From: Bacillota bacterium
GTDB taxonomy: Bacteria > Bacillota > Clostridia > Christensenellales > Christensenellaceae
DNA length: 64,000 bases
Assembly: GCA_023393165.1 (NCBI GenBank)
Contig: JAEWMJ010000038.1
Span: forward strand, 1 to 64,000
Direction: 5' to 3'
The notes under the pieces are model-generated. The model ran no database searches. It was not told where the DNA came from and was given only the letters and a program-made list of their open reading frames with translations. Below, in pieces: positions 17,654-27,012 of the stretch (positions within the stretch are counted from its first letter, which is position 1; the number at the start of each line of letters is the position of its first letter). Both the position numbers and the translations under genes were made by a program.

Positions 17654-17810
17654 AACTACTTTGTTGTTTCTCCGCTTCCTCTTTGAGCCTTTCAGCAAAC
17701 TTCACTGTGACATCAACTTGGCTTTTATAACTCGAATGCCCCACCTTGTCATATTAAGGAGTGAAGCGACGTCTGCTCTCCAAATGGCAGTTTTAGCACT
17801 GGGCATTTGA
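17654..17810. repeat. Degenerate dispersed repeat and hairpin inside the sugar operon
   Basis: In the 202-bp gap before the kinase gene, bases 17654-17681 match 51976-52003 at about 21 of 28 positions and also resemble 52109-52132. A hairpin follows, with outer arms CAAATG (17781-17786) and CATTTG (17804-17809) and an inner CAG/CTG pair. The rest of the operon is compact, so the gap looks like an insertion. Confidence 0.4.
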
Positions 17811-17831
17811 TGAGATGTGAGGAGAATTTAT

Positions 17832-19316
17832 ATGAAAGAAAAAAAGTATCTTATTTTTGATTACGGGGCAAGCCACGGCAGATGCCTGGTTGCCAAATGG
17901 GACGGCAGTACGTTTTCCATGGAACTTCTGCATGAATATGACAACAGGCCGGTCGCGTTCGGCGGCACATTTTACTGGGATATCCTGCGCCTTGCCTCCG
18001 AACTGAACATCGGACTTTCAAAAGCGTTTCAAAAATATCCGGATATCGCGTCGGTGGGCGTGGACACCTGGGGCTGCGATTTTGGTTTTCTGGACAAGCA
18101 GGGGCGGCTTCTTGCAAATCCGGCCAATTACAGAGATGAATGGCGGCACGCTTACAAGGGCGCGTTGGACGCTTTGGTGGGGGAATACGAGATATTCAGG
18201 TCGGGCGGCGCAAACACCAATCCGATTATGTCCATTTATTACCTGTATGCATTAAAATGCAAGGATGCCGCCGAACTAAAATATGCCGACAAGTTTTTGA
18301 TGATGCCCGATCTTTTGAATTATTATTTAACCGGCGAGGCAGCCAACGAATATACCAATGCAACCATGAGTCTGCTGGTCGACCAGGAGAATAAATGCTG
18401 GAATAAAGAACTGATCAGAAAGATAGGCGTATCCGAAGACCTCTTTCTGGAGATGCGCAAACCGGGAACCGTTCTCGGAAACCTGCGGGAAAGCCTGTGC
18501 AGGGAACTGGATATCCCCCAAATACCTGTTGTGACCGTTGCCTCGCACGACACGGCGAGCGCCATAGCAGGCGTGCCATTAAGCGGCGGCGAAAAGGACT
18601 GGGGATTCATAAGTCTCGGGACATGGGCGATAATCGGCCGGGAAACTGACGAAATCAAAACGGATCGGGATGCTTTTACAAGCGGATTTGCCAATCAGGG
18701 CGGAGTGGAAGGAAAAAATAACTTCGTCAATCTGCTGACCGGATTGTGGATTATCCAGCAGTGCCAGGAATGCTGGAGCAGGGAGCGGGGCGAAAAAGTC
18801 GGCTGGGATGAGATCGTAAAGTCCGCGACAGCCTCGCCGTGCGGCCGGGCGTTTATCGATGTGCAGGACGCAGCGTTCGCCCTTTCCAGTTCGAATATGC
18901 CCGGAGCCGTCATGAATTATTGCAGGCAAACGGGGCAGCCGCTTGAGCAGTCCATGGGCGGGGTTGCGCGCGTGGTATATGAAAGCATGGTCATGAAGTT
19001 TGCTCAATGTCTCCATAATATGAAAAATATCCTGCGGTTCTCGCCGGAAACGATGCATGTGTTCGGTGGGGGCGTTCAAAACAAAATGCTTTGCCAGTGG
19101 ATGGCCGACGCCATGGACATACCCATAAAAGCGGGTCCGGTTGAAACCACCTCCGTGGGCAATCTGTTGATGCAAATGAAGGCGATGGGAGATATTGGTT
19201 CGGCGAACGAAGGAAGAGCCGTATCTGCGGCTTCATTCGATATCGCGGAATATATTCCAAAAAAGGATTCGTCTCTGAAAGAATATTTTGAAAACTACAA
19301 AAAACTGTTTGGATGA
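17832..19316 (+). CDS. rhaB: Rhamnulokinase-like FGGY carbohydrate kinase
   Basis: 494 residues, typical for RhaB (about 490). ATG 17832 is chosen over GTG 17817 because GAGGAG (17819-17824) sits 7 nt before it. Seen: N-terminal phosphate-binding FDYGASHGRCLVA; SVGVDTWGCDFGFLD with the catalytic-type Asp; FLMMPDLLNYYLTG; VASHDTASAIAGVP; FISLGTWAIIGRE; and VFGGGVQNKMLCQW. Rhamnulokinases phosphorylate L-rhamnulose at O1. The mutarotase upstream fits rhamnose, but no RhaA or RhaD is in this window and an unfamiliar isomerase follows, so another ketose may be the substrate. Confidence 0.87.
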   Translation: MKEKKYLIFDYGASHGRCLVAKWDGSTFSMELLHEYDNRPVAFGGTFYWDILRLASELNIGLSKAFQKYPDIASVGVDTWGCDFGFLDKQGRLLANPANYRDEWRHAYKGALDALVGEYEIFRSGGANTNPIMSIYYLYALKCKDAAELKYADKFLMMPDLLNYYLTGEAANEYTNATMSLLVDQENKCWNKELIRKIGVSEDLFLEMRKPGTVLGNLRESLCRELDIPQIPVVTVASHDTASAIAGVPLSGGEKDWGFISLGTWAIIGRETDEIKTDRDAFTSGFANQGGVEGKNNFVNLLTGLWIIQQCQECWSRERGEKVGWDEIVKSATASPCGRAFIDVQDAAFALSSSNMPGAVMNYCRQTGQPLEQSMGGVARVVYESMVMKFAQCLHNMKNILRFSPETMHVFGGGVQNKMLCQWMADAMDIPIKAGPVETTSVGNLLMQMKAMGDIGSANEGRAVSAASFDIAEYIPKKDSSLKEYFENYKKLFG

Positions 19317-19364
19317 ATAAGAGGCCTGAACGGATTTAATTTTACTGTAAGGAGAACATTATAT

Positions 19365-20531
19365 ATGAATTATCCCAGGATATATTTGGTTTTAGACAAC
19401 TGCTTTGCAATTAAAAGATGGATAAAGCCAATCGAATGGATGACGATCGCAAAGGATTTGGGATTTCATTATGTGCAGGCCAGTACGGACAATGAAATTG
19501 ATCCGCTTTTTTCTACGGAAGATTACATGGACGACTGGTTTTGTGAAGTGAAAAAAGCCGAGCAAAGGACGTCGCTTAAAGTCGTTAATTTTTATACCGG
19601 TTATCAGACTTACCGGACAGTGGGACTTGCGCATCATGACAAACGAATCAGGGATAAAATTATGAACGGATGGATCAAGAACCTGATTGTAAGGATAGCG
19701 GATTTAAAAGCAAAAGGGCTCGGGTTTTCCTTTTTTGCCGTGCCGCATGCGGTTCTCCAGGATCCACTAAAATACGGAGAGTTGCTCCGCTCACTGTATG
19801 AACAGATGGCCCGAATAGCCGAATTTGCTTATCAGAACGGCAGGGTCCAGGTGAGTTATGAACAGATGTATGCGCCGCATCAGCCTCCCTTTACAATCAA
19901 TGGGACAAGGGAGTTTATAAAAAATATATATGCTGCATGTATGAAACCATCCTATGTGACAATAGATGTGGGACATATGACGGGGCAGGGCAAGTTTCTA
20001 ATGCCTTCCAGAGAAAAATTGACGGATGCGGTCCTGAACAATAAGCCGGTCTGGCTTGGAAGCGACAACGCTCAGCAAATGTTTGAGGAGGCTGCCGCTG
20101 CCCAAAGCGAAATTCACAGAAATCATCTGATAGATGAAATTATGGCGGATATACATGAGCATGAATACCTGTTTTCGACCTTGGAGGATTCTGATGTTTA
20201 CAAATGGATCGAGGAGCTTGCCTGTTATTCGCCCATTTTTCATTTGCAGCAGACCAACGGATTTGCGTCCAGTCATGCTGCGTTCACTCCCGAAAACAAC
20301 AGGGATGGGCTCATCCGGGGTGAAAGGCTTCTTTGCGGTATTAAAAAGTCTTACGAGCTGAATGCCGAAAAATCGCTGCAAGAGCTTGTTCCCGAAATCT
20401 TCCTCAGTTTTGAAATATTTACTTCCAACACCGAAACCAAAAAAGAAATTTTAACAAAGCTGAAACAGACAATAGGATATTGGCGGGAATTTGTGCCCGA
20501 AGACGGGCTGCCGCTCAATCAATTGGTGTGA
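19365..20531 (+). CDS. Xylose isomerase-like TIM-barrel sugar isomerase/epimerase, substrate unknown
   Basis: 388 residues. The likely metal-binding positions of the sugar phosphate isomerase/epimerase superfamily can be placed at VSYEQMYAP (Glu), YVTIDVGHMTG (Asp and His) and HLQQTNG near residue 298, within an alternating alpha/beta pattern. It is not recognisably L-rhamnose isomerase RhaA. In this superfamily such proteins isomerise free sugars or tetrulose and pentulose phosphates. Last gene of the operon, 48 bp after the kinase, with AAGGAG before ATG. It probably supplies the ketose for the kinase or acts on its product. Confidence 0.75.
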   Translation: MNYPRIYLVLDNCFAIKRWIKPIEWMTIAKDLGFHYVQASTDNEIDPLFSTEDYMDDWFCEVKKAEQRTSLKVVNFYTGYQTYRTVGLAHHDKRIRDKIMNGWIKNLIVRIADLKAKGLGFSFFAVPHAVLQDPLKYGELLRSLYEQMARIAEFAYQNGRVQVSYEQMYAPHQPPFTINGTREFIKNIYAACMKPSYVTIDVGHMTGQGKFLMPSREKLTDAVLNNKPVWLGSDNAQQMFEEAAAAQSEIHRNHLIDEIMADIHEHEYLFSTLEDSDVYKWIEELACYSPIFHLQQTNGFASSHAAFTPENNRDGLIRGERLLCGIKKSYELNAEKSLQELVPEIFLSFEIFTSNTETKKEILTKLKQTIGYWREFVPEDGLPLNQLV

Positions 20532-20967
20532 CCGCGGTTGCTCAATAAATACAAATTTTTACGTATAGTTTTCATAAGCGTTTTATATATTATATAAAGC
20601 CTTTTTTATAGAGATATCATAATTTTTGTTTTATTTTATTACGATCGGTCGGAATATTCACAAGAAAACCAGACAAAATAGAAATGAAAAATATATTAAA
20701 TTGCATTATGTAAGATGGGGAGTTATAATGTTATTTGTAATATTTTGTTAACAGGGATTGGTATCAAAGGCTTAAAGAAATATCTTACCGGAATATTTGA
20801 AATTATATATTCTTTAACCGGGTATTCTTTTACAGCCGTAACGGCCGACATTCTCCCGGCATAATTTTATGCCAGGCCGGTATGTTGGCATTCGTTTTAT
20901 TCTGAGAAGGCGTTTTTAAAGACACGGCGCATTTAATTGGCCGCTGCCGACAAGGGGGATTCGGAAT
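20532..20967. other. AT-rich intergenic region with a palindrome
   Basis: This 436-bp gap ends the sugar operon and precedes the YkuD gene. It contains GGCATAA (20858-20864) mirrored by TTATGCC (20867-20873), within a GC-rich patch, and a poor T-rich hairpin near 20580-20610. No gene or known riboswitch was recognised. Confidence 0.4.
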
Positions 20968-21870
20968 TTGCGAAAGGCAGTCATTTTTATAGCATTAATA
21001 ATCGGAATATTTGTTTTAACCAGTTTCTGCGCAACCGATATGGATGCGCAGAATGTGTTTGGAAATCTGAACGGAATTAAAAATACATTGTCCGGCGTAA
21101 TTGCCCGCGCAGGAAACGATCATTCGAATGAAACGGAAATGGCTGAAGCGTCGCCGGAGGCGGCTCCGAGTTTAACGCCAACGCCTGTACCAACGCCAAT
21201 TCCCACGCCTACGCCGACTCCCGAACCAACACCTGCGCCTACTCCTGTGCTGGTGCCTTATACAATGGCATGGCTGGACGAGTATGCTCCGGCCTCGGTG
21301 GCAAGTTTTGACGAGCAGATTGGGGACAACGGGGATTACAGCGAAATTACGAGTTATCCCCCCGCGGATACATACAAATTGATTGTTGATTATCATAACC
21401 AGTGCGTATATGCGCTGTCCCGGGATCAGAACGGAGAGTTTAACGTTCTGGTACGTGTAATGATCTGTACGACCGGCGGCAACGGCAACTGGACGCCCGA
21501 AGGGACATATGATATGGGGGACAGTCGGGTACGTTTTGGGTATTTTAAAGATTATGACTGCTATGCCCAATACTGGTCTCAAATGATGGGCAGTTTTTAT
21601 TTCCACTCCATACTGTATTCATCCAGAGATACGGATTCCTACAGCGAAAGCGCTTACAACCGCCTGGGAAGACCGGGATCGCATGGATGCATCCGCCTTT
21701 TGGTGCCCGACGCGCGCTGGATATATGAAAATTGCGCGCCCGGTACGCTTTGCGTGGTCACAACCGAATATCCTGAAAATGAGAAGCTGAAAAACGCCTT
21801 GCGGCACGGTTACGAGGGAGCGGTGGATTATATCGAGCCCGAAGAAACCCAGGAAGATGCGGAAGGCTGA
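20968..21870 (+). CDS. L,D-transpeptidase (YkuD domain), membrane-anchored
   Basis: 300 residues, starting at TTG 20968 with GGGGG 9 nt upstream. An N-terminal hydrophobic segment (about 4-20) acts as anchor or signal. Residues about 68-92 are a Pro/Thr-rich spacer of TPTP-type repeats, probably spanning the wall. The YkuD domain follows (about 125-275), with the catalytic signature HGCIRLLVPDARWIY containing the nucleophile Cys and an upstream YFHSILYS. Such enzymes make 3-3 peptidoglycan cross-links or attach proteins to the wall. It seems to be a single-gene unit. Confidence 0.9.
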   Translation: MRKAVIFIALIIGIFVLTSFCATDMDAQNVFGNLNGIKNTLSGVIARAGNDHSNETEMAEASPEAAPSLTPTPVPTPIPTPTPTPEPTPAPTPVLVPYTMAWLDEYAPASVASFDEQIGDNGDYSEITSYPPADTYKLIVDYHNQCVYALSRDQNGEFNVLVRVMICTTGGNGNWTPEGTYDMGDSRVRFGYFKDYDCYAQYWSQMMGSFYFHSILYSSRDTDSYSESAYNRLGRPGSHGCIRLLVPDARWIYENCAPGTLCVVTTEYPENEKLKNALRHGYEGAVDYIEPEETQEDAEG

Positions 21871-21934
21871 ACCTTTTATAAAAGTCATGTTTAAACTTAC
21901 TTTAAACTGCGTTTTAATTTTTTGAATAGAAAAT

Positions 21935-21961
21935 GGGACGGGCATAGATCCCGTCCCTACA
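21935..21961. repeat. Short palindrome with TACA tail
   Basis: GGGACGGG and CCCGTCCC flank a 7-nt loop and are followed by TACA. It has the same plan (stem, then CCCTACA end) as the right half of the 71-bp element at 52174-52244. Confidence 0.5.
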
Positions 21962-22102
21962 AGGATGTTTGCGCATGCATGACGCATGTTTTTAAAAAAA
22001 GTGCAACTCCTTGTCAAAATTAGTTTGTTCAGCGGCGGCCAAATTATGATGATAATATTTGGATTGCCTGTAAACACTTTGAAGATTAGGGAGGCTCTTT
22101 AT

Positions 22103-22963
22103 ATGAACGGCGGTAACAAAAAAGTGACGCTTCCTGACGGAAGATTAATACCTCAGCTTGGCCAGGGAACATGGCGGATGGGAGAGAACGCGGCAAAACG
22201 CCGGGCGGAAACAGAGTCTTTGCGGGCCGGAATAAAGATGGGCATGACGCTGATCGACACGGCAGAAATGTACGGCAGCGGCGGCGCGGAGGAAATAACT
22301 GGAGAAGCAATAAAGGATTTTGACCGTGAAGATCTTTTTCTGGTATCCAAGGTGTATCCCTATAATGCAGGGCGTGCGAACATATTTAAAAGTTGCGAAA
22401 ACTCGTTAAAACGTCTTTCGGTTGACCGGCTGGACCTTTATCTGCTGCATTGGCGGGGTTCCGTCCCTTTGCGTGAAACGGTGGAATGCATGCAAAAACT
22501 GGTTCGCGACGGCCTTATAAAAGGCTGGGGCGTGTCAAATTTTGATCTTCAGGACATGCAGGAATTATGGAGCGTGCCCGGAGGAGACGATTGCCAGGTA
22601 AACCAGGTGCTGTACCACTTGGGTTCGCGCGGAATCGAGTTTGACTTGCTGCCCTGGATGAATGATAAAAAAATCCCTGTAATGGCTTACAGCCCGCTTG
22701 CACAGGCTGGCCGGCTGAAAAACGGGATTATGCAGAACAAGCTGCTCATGGAAGTATGCCGCCGCCGTAATGCCCAGCCGGGCCAGATACTGCTGGCTTT
22801 TGTTCTTCAAATGAATATGATCGCCATTCCAAAAGCGGGAAGTCCGGCGCATATACTTGAGAATGCAGCTTCGTTGGAAATAAAGCTGACCGGCGATGAT
22901 ATCGCACTTCTGTCAGAAGCATATCCCGCGCCTGTGGGAAAAATGCCTCTCGATATGTCCTGA
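22103..22963 (+). CDS. Aldo/keto reductase
   Basis: 286 residues from ATG 22103, chosen because GGGAGG (22089-22094) lies 8 nt upstream; the frame extends to 21986 but without a ribosome site. NAD(P)H-dependent oxidoreductase with a TIM barrel. The catalytic tetrad is present: Asp and Tyr in LIDTAEMYGSGGAEE, Lys in FLVSKVYPYN and His in LYLLHWRG. The cofactor-binding end has IPKAGSPAHILENA. Substrate unknown. It does not clearly share an operon with its neighbours. Confidence 0.93.
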   Translation: MNGGNKKVTLPDGRLIPQLGQGTWRMGENAAKRRAETESLRAGIKMGMTLIDTAEMYGSGGAEEITGEAIKDFDREDLFLVSKVYPYNAGRANIFKSCENSLKRLSVDRLDLYLLHWRGSVPLRETVECMQKLVRDGLIKGWGVSNFDLQDMQELWSVPGGDDCQVNQVLYHLGSRGIEFDLLPWMNDKKIPVMAYSPLAQAGRLKNGIMQNKLLMEVCRRRNAQPGQILLAFVLQMNMIAIPKAGSPAHILENAASLEIKLTGDDIALLSEAYPAPVGKMPLDMS

Positions 22964-22990
22964 TTGGTCCACTTTTCACCAATATTATAG

Positions 22991-22996
22991 TATAAT
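22991..22996 (+). promoter_or_regulatory. Consensus -10 element before the SDR gene
   Basis: A TATAAT lies 35 bp before the SDR start codon, preceded by no clear -35 at 17 nt. It suggests that the gene has its own promoter. Confidence 0.4.
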
Positions 22997-23030
22997 GATC
23001 CGGGGAAATAGAAAAATGGGGGGATTGAGT

Positions 23031-23789
23031 ATGAAAGCGCTGATCACGGGTGCATCATCCGGTATTGGATATGAGATGGCAAAATATTTAAGCGCATTGG
23101 GCTATGATATCATTGCTGTTGCAAGGGATTTGGCGCGTCTTGAAAAACTGAAATCAGAGGCTGCGGGCGAAGTGCAGGTCATTACCGAGGATTTATCACA
23201 GGAAAAAAATTGCATGGACTTATACGAAAAATTAAAAAACCAGGGGATTGACTTGCTCATCAACAACGCGGGATTCGGTTTGTATGGCGAATTCTTGGAT
23301 GCCGATCTCGAACGGGAACTGTCTATGATTCATACCAATATCTCAGCCCTCCATATTTTGACAAAACTGTTTTACAGGGATATGGCTGCGAAGAACAGGG
23401 GAACCATCATGAACGTCGCTTCGGTCGCAGGATTCATGCCCGGACCGATGATGGCCGGTTATTACGCTTCCAAAGCGTATGTCATTCGCTTGACGCGGGC
23501 TATCCGTGAGGAGATACTGGCCCGGAAATCTCTCGTCCGTGTAAGCGTGCTTTGCCCGGGACCGGTGGATACGCGGTTCAATCAAACGGCGGAAGTGGAA
23601 AAGGATCTTAAGGGGCTGTCCGCTGCTTATGTCGCCAAATATGCGGTAGACCGGATGCTCAAGGGAAGGTTTATGATCGTGCCGGGCTTAAGTATCAAAG
23701 CTGCGTGGATATTTGCAAAAATCTTTCCCGAATCCATGACGGCCAAAGGAGCCTATTATATGCAAAAGAAGAAAAGTAAGGTAAAATAA
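23031..23789 (+). CDS. Short-chain dehydrogenase/reductase
   Basis: 252 residues from ATG 23031 (GGGGGG 6-7 nt upstream). Classical SDR: cofactor motif TGASSGIG at the N-terminus, NNAGFGLYGE near residue 80, a Ser in MNVASVAGF and the YYASKAY active-site Tyr/Lys. The closest look is to the DltE/YqjQ-type SDRs of Firmicutes. Substrate unknown. The C-terminal 30 residues (SIKAAWIFAKIFPESM) may form a membrane-associated helix, as in related proteins. Confidence 0.92.
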   Translation: MKALITGASSGIGYEMAKYLSALGYDIIAVARDLARLEKLKSEAAGEVQVITEDLSQEKNCMDLYEKLKNQGIDLLINNAGFGLYGEFLDADLERELSMIHTNISALHILTKLFYRDMAAKNRGTIMNVASVAGFMPGPMMAGYYASKAYVIRLTRAIREEILARKSLVRVSVLCPGPVDTRFNQTAEVEKDLKGLSAAYVAKYAVDRMLKGRFMIVPGLSIKAAWIFAKIFPESMTAKGAYYMQKKKSKVK

Positions 23790-23921
23790 TAGAAATATAA
23801 TGAAAGAGCTGCTAAAAAAGCGTTTTTTTTTTAATACGGCATTCATTTTTCGTAAATTTGGACGATATAGAATGGAGCGATTTTTGATTTTTCACAAATA
23901 TAATGCATCGGAGGTAATTAA

Positions 23922-25190
23922 ATGGTCGAAAAAATCGTGAATATGTACGATCTTATATTTTGTATTACCAATACAGGGGATCTTATCAATAACGAGATCA
24001 CAAACCACCACAGACAGGTTTCCTATCTTGCTTACAGGATAGCTGAAAGTTATGGAGTTTCCAAGGAAGAGCAGCGCGAATTGTTCTTGGCAGGTCTGCT
24101 TCATGATGTCGGCGCGTTCTCGCTGAAAGACAGGCTTGAGCTTGTAGATAATGAGGATGTGCCAACCGTCCATAACCACGCGTATATTGGAGCCGGAATT
24201 TTGGAGGGCTTTGCGCCTCTTAAAAATGTGGCGAAAATCATCCGGTATCATCATGTTCCCTGGGAAGACGGAAAAGGATCGTTTTTTAAAGGCGCGGAAG
24301 TTCCGATTTTAAGCCATATCCTGCATTTGGCCGACCGGATTGCCGTACTGATAAACAAAAAAGAAGATGTAATAGGGCAGATCAAACACATTTCCCAAAA
24401 GATTGAAGAACGGTCCGGCAGTATTTTTTGTCCGGAAATGGTGGAGGCGTTTTTGAATATCTGCAACCGCGAGTATATCTGGCTGGATACCGTATATGAA
24501 CCGCTGATGTCTATAATGCCCAGATTAATGAACTTTGAATCCCTCGAATTAAATATGAAGGACGCTATCCAGTTGTCAAAAATATTTGCAAGTATAATTG
24601 ACTTCAGAAGCCCGTTTACGGCAAATCATTCCTCGGGCGTTGCGGCCGTAGCGGAAAAACTTGCCCAATTATCGGGATTTTCAGAAAACGAATGCAAGGC
24701 AATGCGGATTGCGGGTTATCTGCATGATCTGGGAAAACTCACGATAAGCAACGATATTCTGGAAAAGGCCGGTCCTCTGGACCGGGAGGAATTCAACGCG
24801 ATACGCAGCCATACGTTTTACACTTACAGGACTCTGCAGGTGATCAAGAATTTTGAGACAATCAATACCTGGGCGTCCCTGCATCATGAACGCCTGGACG
24901 GCAGGGGCTATCCGTTCCATCTGTGCTCCGAAGAGATCCCTTTAGGAGCAAGAGTCATGGCTGTTGCGGACGTTTTTACAGCCATCACAGAAGACCGTCC
25001 ATACAGAATGGGAATGGACCGGGACCAGGCTAAAAAGGTGATCTCCAACATGGTTGAAACCGGCGGATTGTGTACTTATGTTGTGGATATACTCATGGAT
25101 AACTTTGAAGAACTGAACGATATACGCAAAAGAGCACAGAGTTCATCCAAAAGACAGTATAAAAAACTGCAGGAAATCAACATTATTTAA
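23922..25190 (+). CDS. Tandem HD / HD-GYP domain phosphohydrolase
   Basis: 422 residues. The first HD domain (about 25-150) has HHRQVSYLAYRI, LLHDVGAFS and a degenerate YHHVPWEDGKG. The second is a full HD-GYP domain (about 225-400): HSSGVAAVAE, YLHDLGKL, HHERLDGRGYP and ADVFTAITEDRPYR. HD-GYP proteins hydrolyse cyclic di-GMP, so this is a candidate second-messenger phosphodiesterase in the cytoplasm. No sensor or receiver domain is fused; the first HD may be a degenerate regulatory copy. GGAGG is 7 nt before ATG 23922. Confidence 0.92.
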   Translation: MVEKIVNMYDLIFCITNTGDLINNEITNHHRQVSYLAYRIAESYGVSKEEQRELFLAGLLHDVGAFSLKDRLELVDNEDVPTVHNHAYIGAGILEGFAPLKNVAKIIRYHHVPWEDGKGSFFKGAEVPILSHILHLADRIAVLINKKEDVIGQIKHISQKIEERSGSIFCPEMVEAFLNICNREYIWLDTVYEPLMSIMPRLMNFESLELNMKDAIQLSKIFASIIDFRSPFTANHSSGVAAVAEKLAQLSGFSENECKAMRIAGYLHDLGKLTISNDILEKAGPLDREEFNAIRSHTFYTYRTLQVIKNFETINTWASLHHERLDGRGYPFHLCSEEIPLGARVMAVADVFTAITEDRPYRMGMDRDQAKKVISNMVETGGLCTYVVDILMDNFEELNDIRKRAQSSSKRQYKKLQEINII

Positions 25191-25259
25191 TGATAAAACT
25201 GATAGATCCTGGAACTCTTTGTAAGGTCCCCGCGTCTAACCAATGGAGGAGGGCAAAAT

Positions 25260-25643
25260 ATGAAAAAAATATCAGCGGTTTTATTGGCGGCGGTATTGGT
25301 TGGAGTTCTGGCTGCGTGTTCCGCAGAGGGAGCGGCACAGGGTTCCCAATCGCGGGCGCCTGAAGGAACAGCGGTAAGCGTCCGGGGAGAAATCACCAGC
25401 CGCAGTGACAATCCGGACGGAAGCGTTACAATTTTGGTGGAAGGCCAGAAAGAACAGGATACGGAGTACGACAGCGCAAGCGTAACAGTTACGGATAAAA
25501 CATCAGTTACCAAAAAGGATGGGGCGGAATGCTCGCTGAGCGATCTGCAGGTTGGCGTCAGGGTGGAAGCGTATATGTCCGGTCCGGTTGCGGAATCCTA
25601 TCCCGTACAAGGCAGAGCCTCTGCGGTTGTGATACTGCCGTAG
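25260..25643 (+). CDS. Small lipoprotein of the YobA/DUF3221 type
   Basis: 127 residues. Lipoprotein signal peptide with lipobox VLAAC, then an 80-residue beta-rich domain: VRGEITSR, ILVEGQKE, SASVTVTDKTSV, LQVGVRVEAYMSGPV and ESYPVQGRAS. These match the pattern of DUF3221 proteins (B. subtilis YobA-like), whose function is unknown. AATGGAGGAGGG precedes the ATG. Monocistronic: a strong terminator follows. Confidence 0.75.
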   Translation: MKKISAVLLAAVLVGVLAACSAEGAAQGSQSRAPEGTAVSVRGEITSRSDNPDGSVTILVEGQKEQDTEYDSASVTVTDKTSVTKKDGAECSLSDLQVGVRVEAYMSGPVAESYPVQGRASAVVILP

Positions 25644-25658
25644 GATTACAGATAATAG

Positions 25659-25696
25659 AAAACACCCCAAATTCGAAAGTGGATTTGGGGTGTTTT
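25659..25696. terminator. Symmetrical terminator
   Basis: A perfect 14-bp stem, AAAACACCCCAAAT with ATTTGGGGTGTTTT, and a 10-nt loop. The arms end in T or A runs, so it can work on either strand. Confidence 0.85.
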
Positions 25697-25805
25697 AAGC
25701 CTTCCGGCCGAGAATCCGGAATCAAATATATCGGTTTTATCCGAACTTCGCAACCGGGGGATTTTCTCCGCGCATCCTGAATGATTTTGCCGGTTTTGTG
25801 CATGA

Positions 25806-25819
25806 TTAAACATGTTTAA
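25806..25819. promoter_or_regulatory. 14-bp palindrome before corA
   Basis: TTAAACATGTTTAA is self-complementary and lies about 120 bp before corA, with TATAAT at 25845-25850 between them. A possible operator, but AT-rich palindromes arise easily by chance. Confidence 0.3.
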
Positions 25820-25937
25820 ATATTATGGCAGGCGGATATTTTCATATAATCAAGAGGGTTTTGGTATGTAATGTTGAATATACATATAAATTAAGAATAT
25901 TTTAAACCGTGATAAGCGGTCTCAATGTGAGGAAATT

Positions 25938-26858
25938 ATGATATATTTGATCGATAACGGAAAAATAGAAAAAGTAAACCGGGAAGACGTGAAATTAAAC
26001 GGGCAAAACAGGTATTGGGGCATATTTTCCTTTAACCAGGTGGAGGATGTACAAAAACTGAATTTCGAAAAAGGATTTCTGAGCGGATTTCTGCTGAATA
26101 CCGCCACGCGGTTTGAGAGCCATGACGGCTTTGACGCCATCAGCTATAATGTGATGCAATACGGTGAAAAGCAGCTTCCGGTAAAAAGAGTTTGTATTTG
26201 TATGCGAAAGGACTTGTTTGTGATTTTGGCGGACAACCCGGAAGCCGTACTTGGCATCGTGGATGAAATTTCAGAAGATGTTGAGAAAACGACCATTTTC
26301 GACCGGCTTTTTTATACTTTCCTGGAACGGACAATAGCGGACGACGCATCATTTCTGGACGATATTGAACAGGAGATTGCAGAACTGGAAGACCAGATGA
26401 TCACCTCCAGCCGGAAAAACTGCGTGGTTGAGATTATATCCCTCCGTAAAAAACTCATGCAGTTCAAGAGGCACTATGAACAGATACAGATCATGCTGGA
26501 CGCCATACAGGAAAACGAAAACGAACTTATTGATCCCAAAGCCATGCGGTATTTTAAGATATTTGCAAACAGAGTGGACAGGCTTTATCACATCGTTCTG
26601 AATCTTCGGGACTATGTGACGCAGGTAAGGGAAGCTTACCAGGCTGAAGTGGATATCAATCTGAACAGCATTATGAAGCTCTTTACGGTAATTACCGCGA
26701 TATTTCTGCCTCTGACGCTGATAGTCGGCTGGTACGGCATGAATCTGAAACTGCCGGAATACGGCTGGCAGTACGGATACCCCATGGTTATACTGATGTC
26801 CGTGGCGGTGGTTGCAATCTGCCTGATCAGTTTCAAACGGCACAATTGGTTCAAGTAA
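25938..26858 (+). CDS. corA: CorA family divalent cation transporter
   Basis: 306 residues. The large N-terminal cytoplasmic domain has charged helices (DDIEQEIAELEDQM and following). Two C-terminal membrane helices are joined by the family signature, here WYGMN at the end of the first (about residues 252-275), with the second near 280-298 and a basic tail KRHNWFK. CorA pentamers import magnesium and sometimes Co or Ni. TGAGGA precedes ATG. It stands alone between a terminator and the nad operon. Confidence 0.93.
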   Translation: MIYLIDNGKIEKVNREDVKLNGQNRYWGIFSFNQVEDVQKLNFEKGFLSGFLLNTATRFESHDGFDAISYNVMQYGEKQLPVKRVCICMRKDLFVILADNPEAVLGIVDEISEDVEKTTIFDRLFYTFLERTIADDASFLDDIEQEIAELEDQMITSSRKNCVVEIISLRKKLMQFKRHYEQIQIMLDAIQENENELIDPKAMRYFKIFANRVDRLYHIVLNLRDYVTQVREAYQAEVDINLNSIMKLFTVITAIFLPLTLIVGWYGMNLKLPEYGWQYGYPMVILMSVAVVAICLISFKRHNWFK

Positions 26859-27012
26859 AAAGCGCCGGGCTCCTTCCCTTAGAAAACACAAATTATATTT
26901 TTATTTTTTGGCGTTTGTGGTATGATTAGCCTTAAGACTTATGGGGCGACGAGCCGTCTTGTTAAAATATTACGGATTTTAGCCGTCCGAAAAAATTTTG
27001 GGAGATGAAATC

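Noticed and set aside
25529..25780. An 83-codon frame over the end of the YobA-like gene
   Set aside because: Overlaps a supported gene out of frame and reads through a 14-bp-stem terminator.
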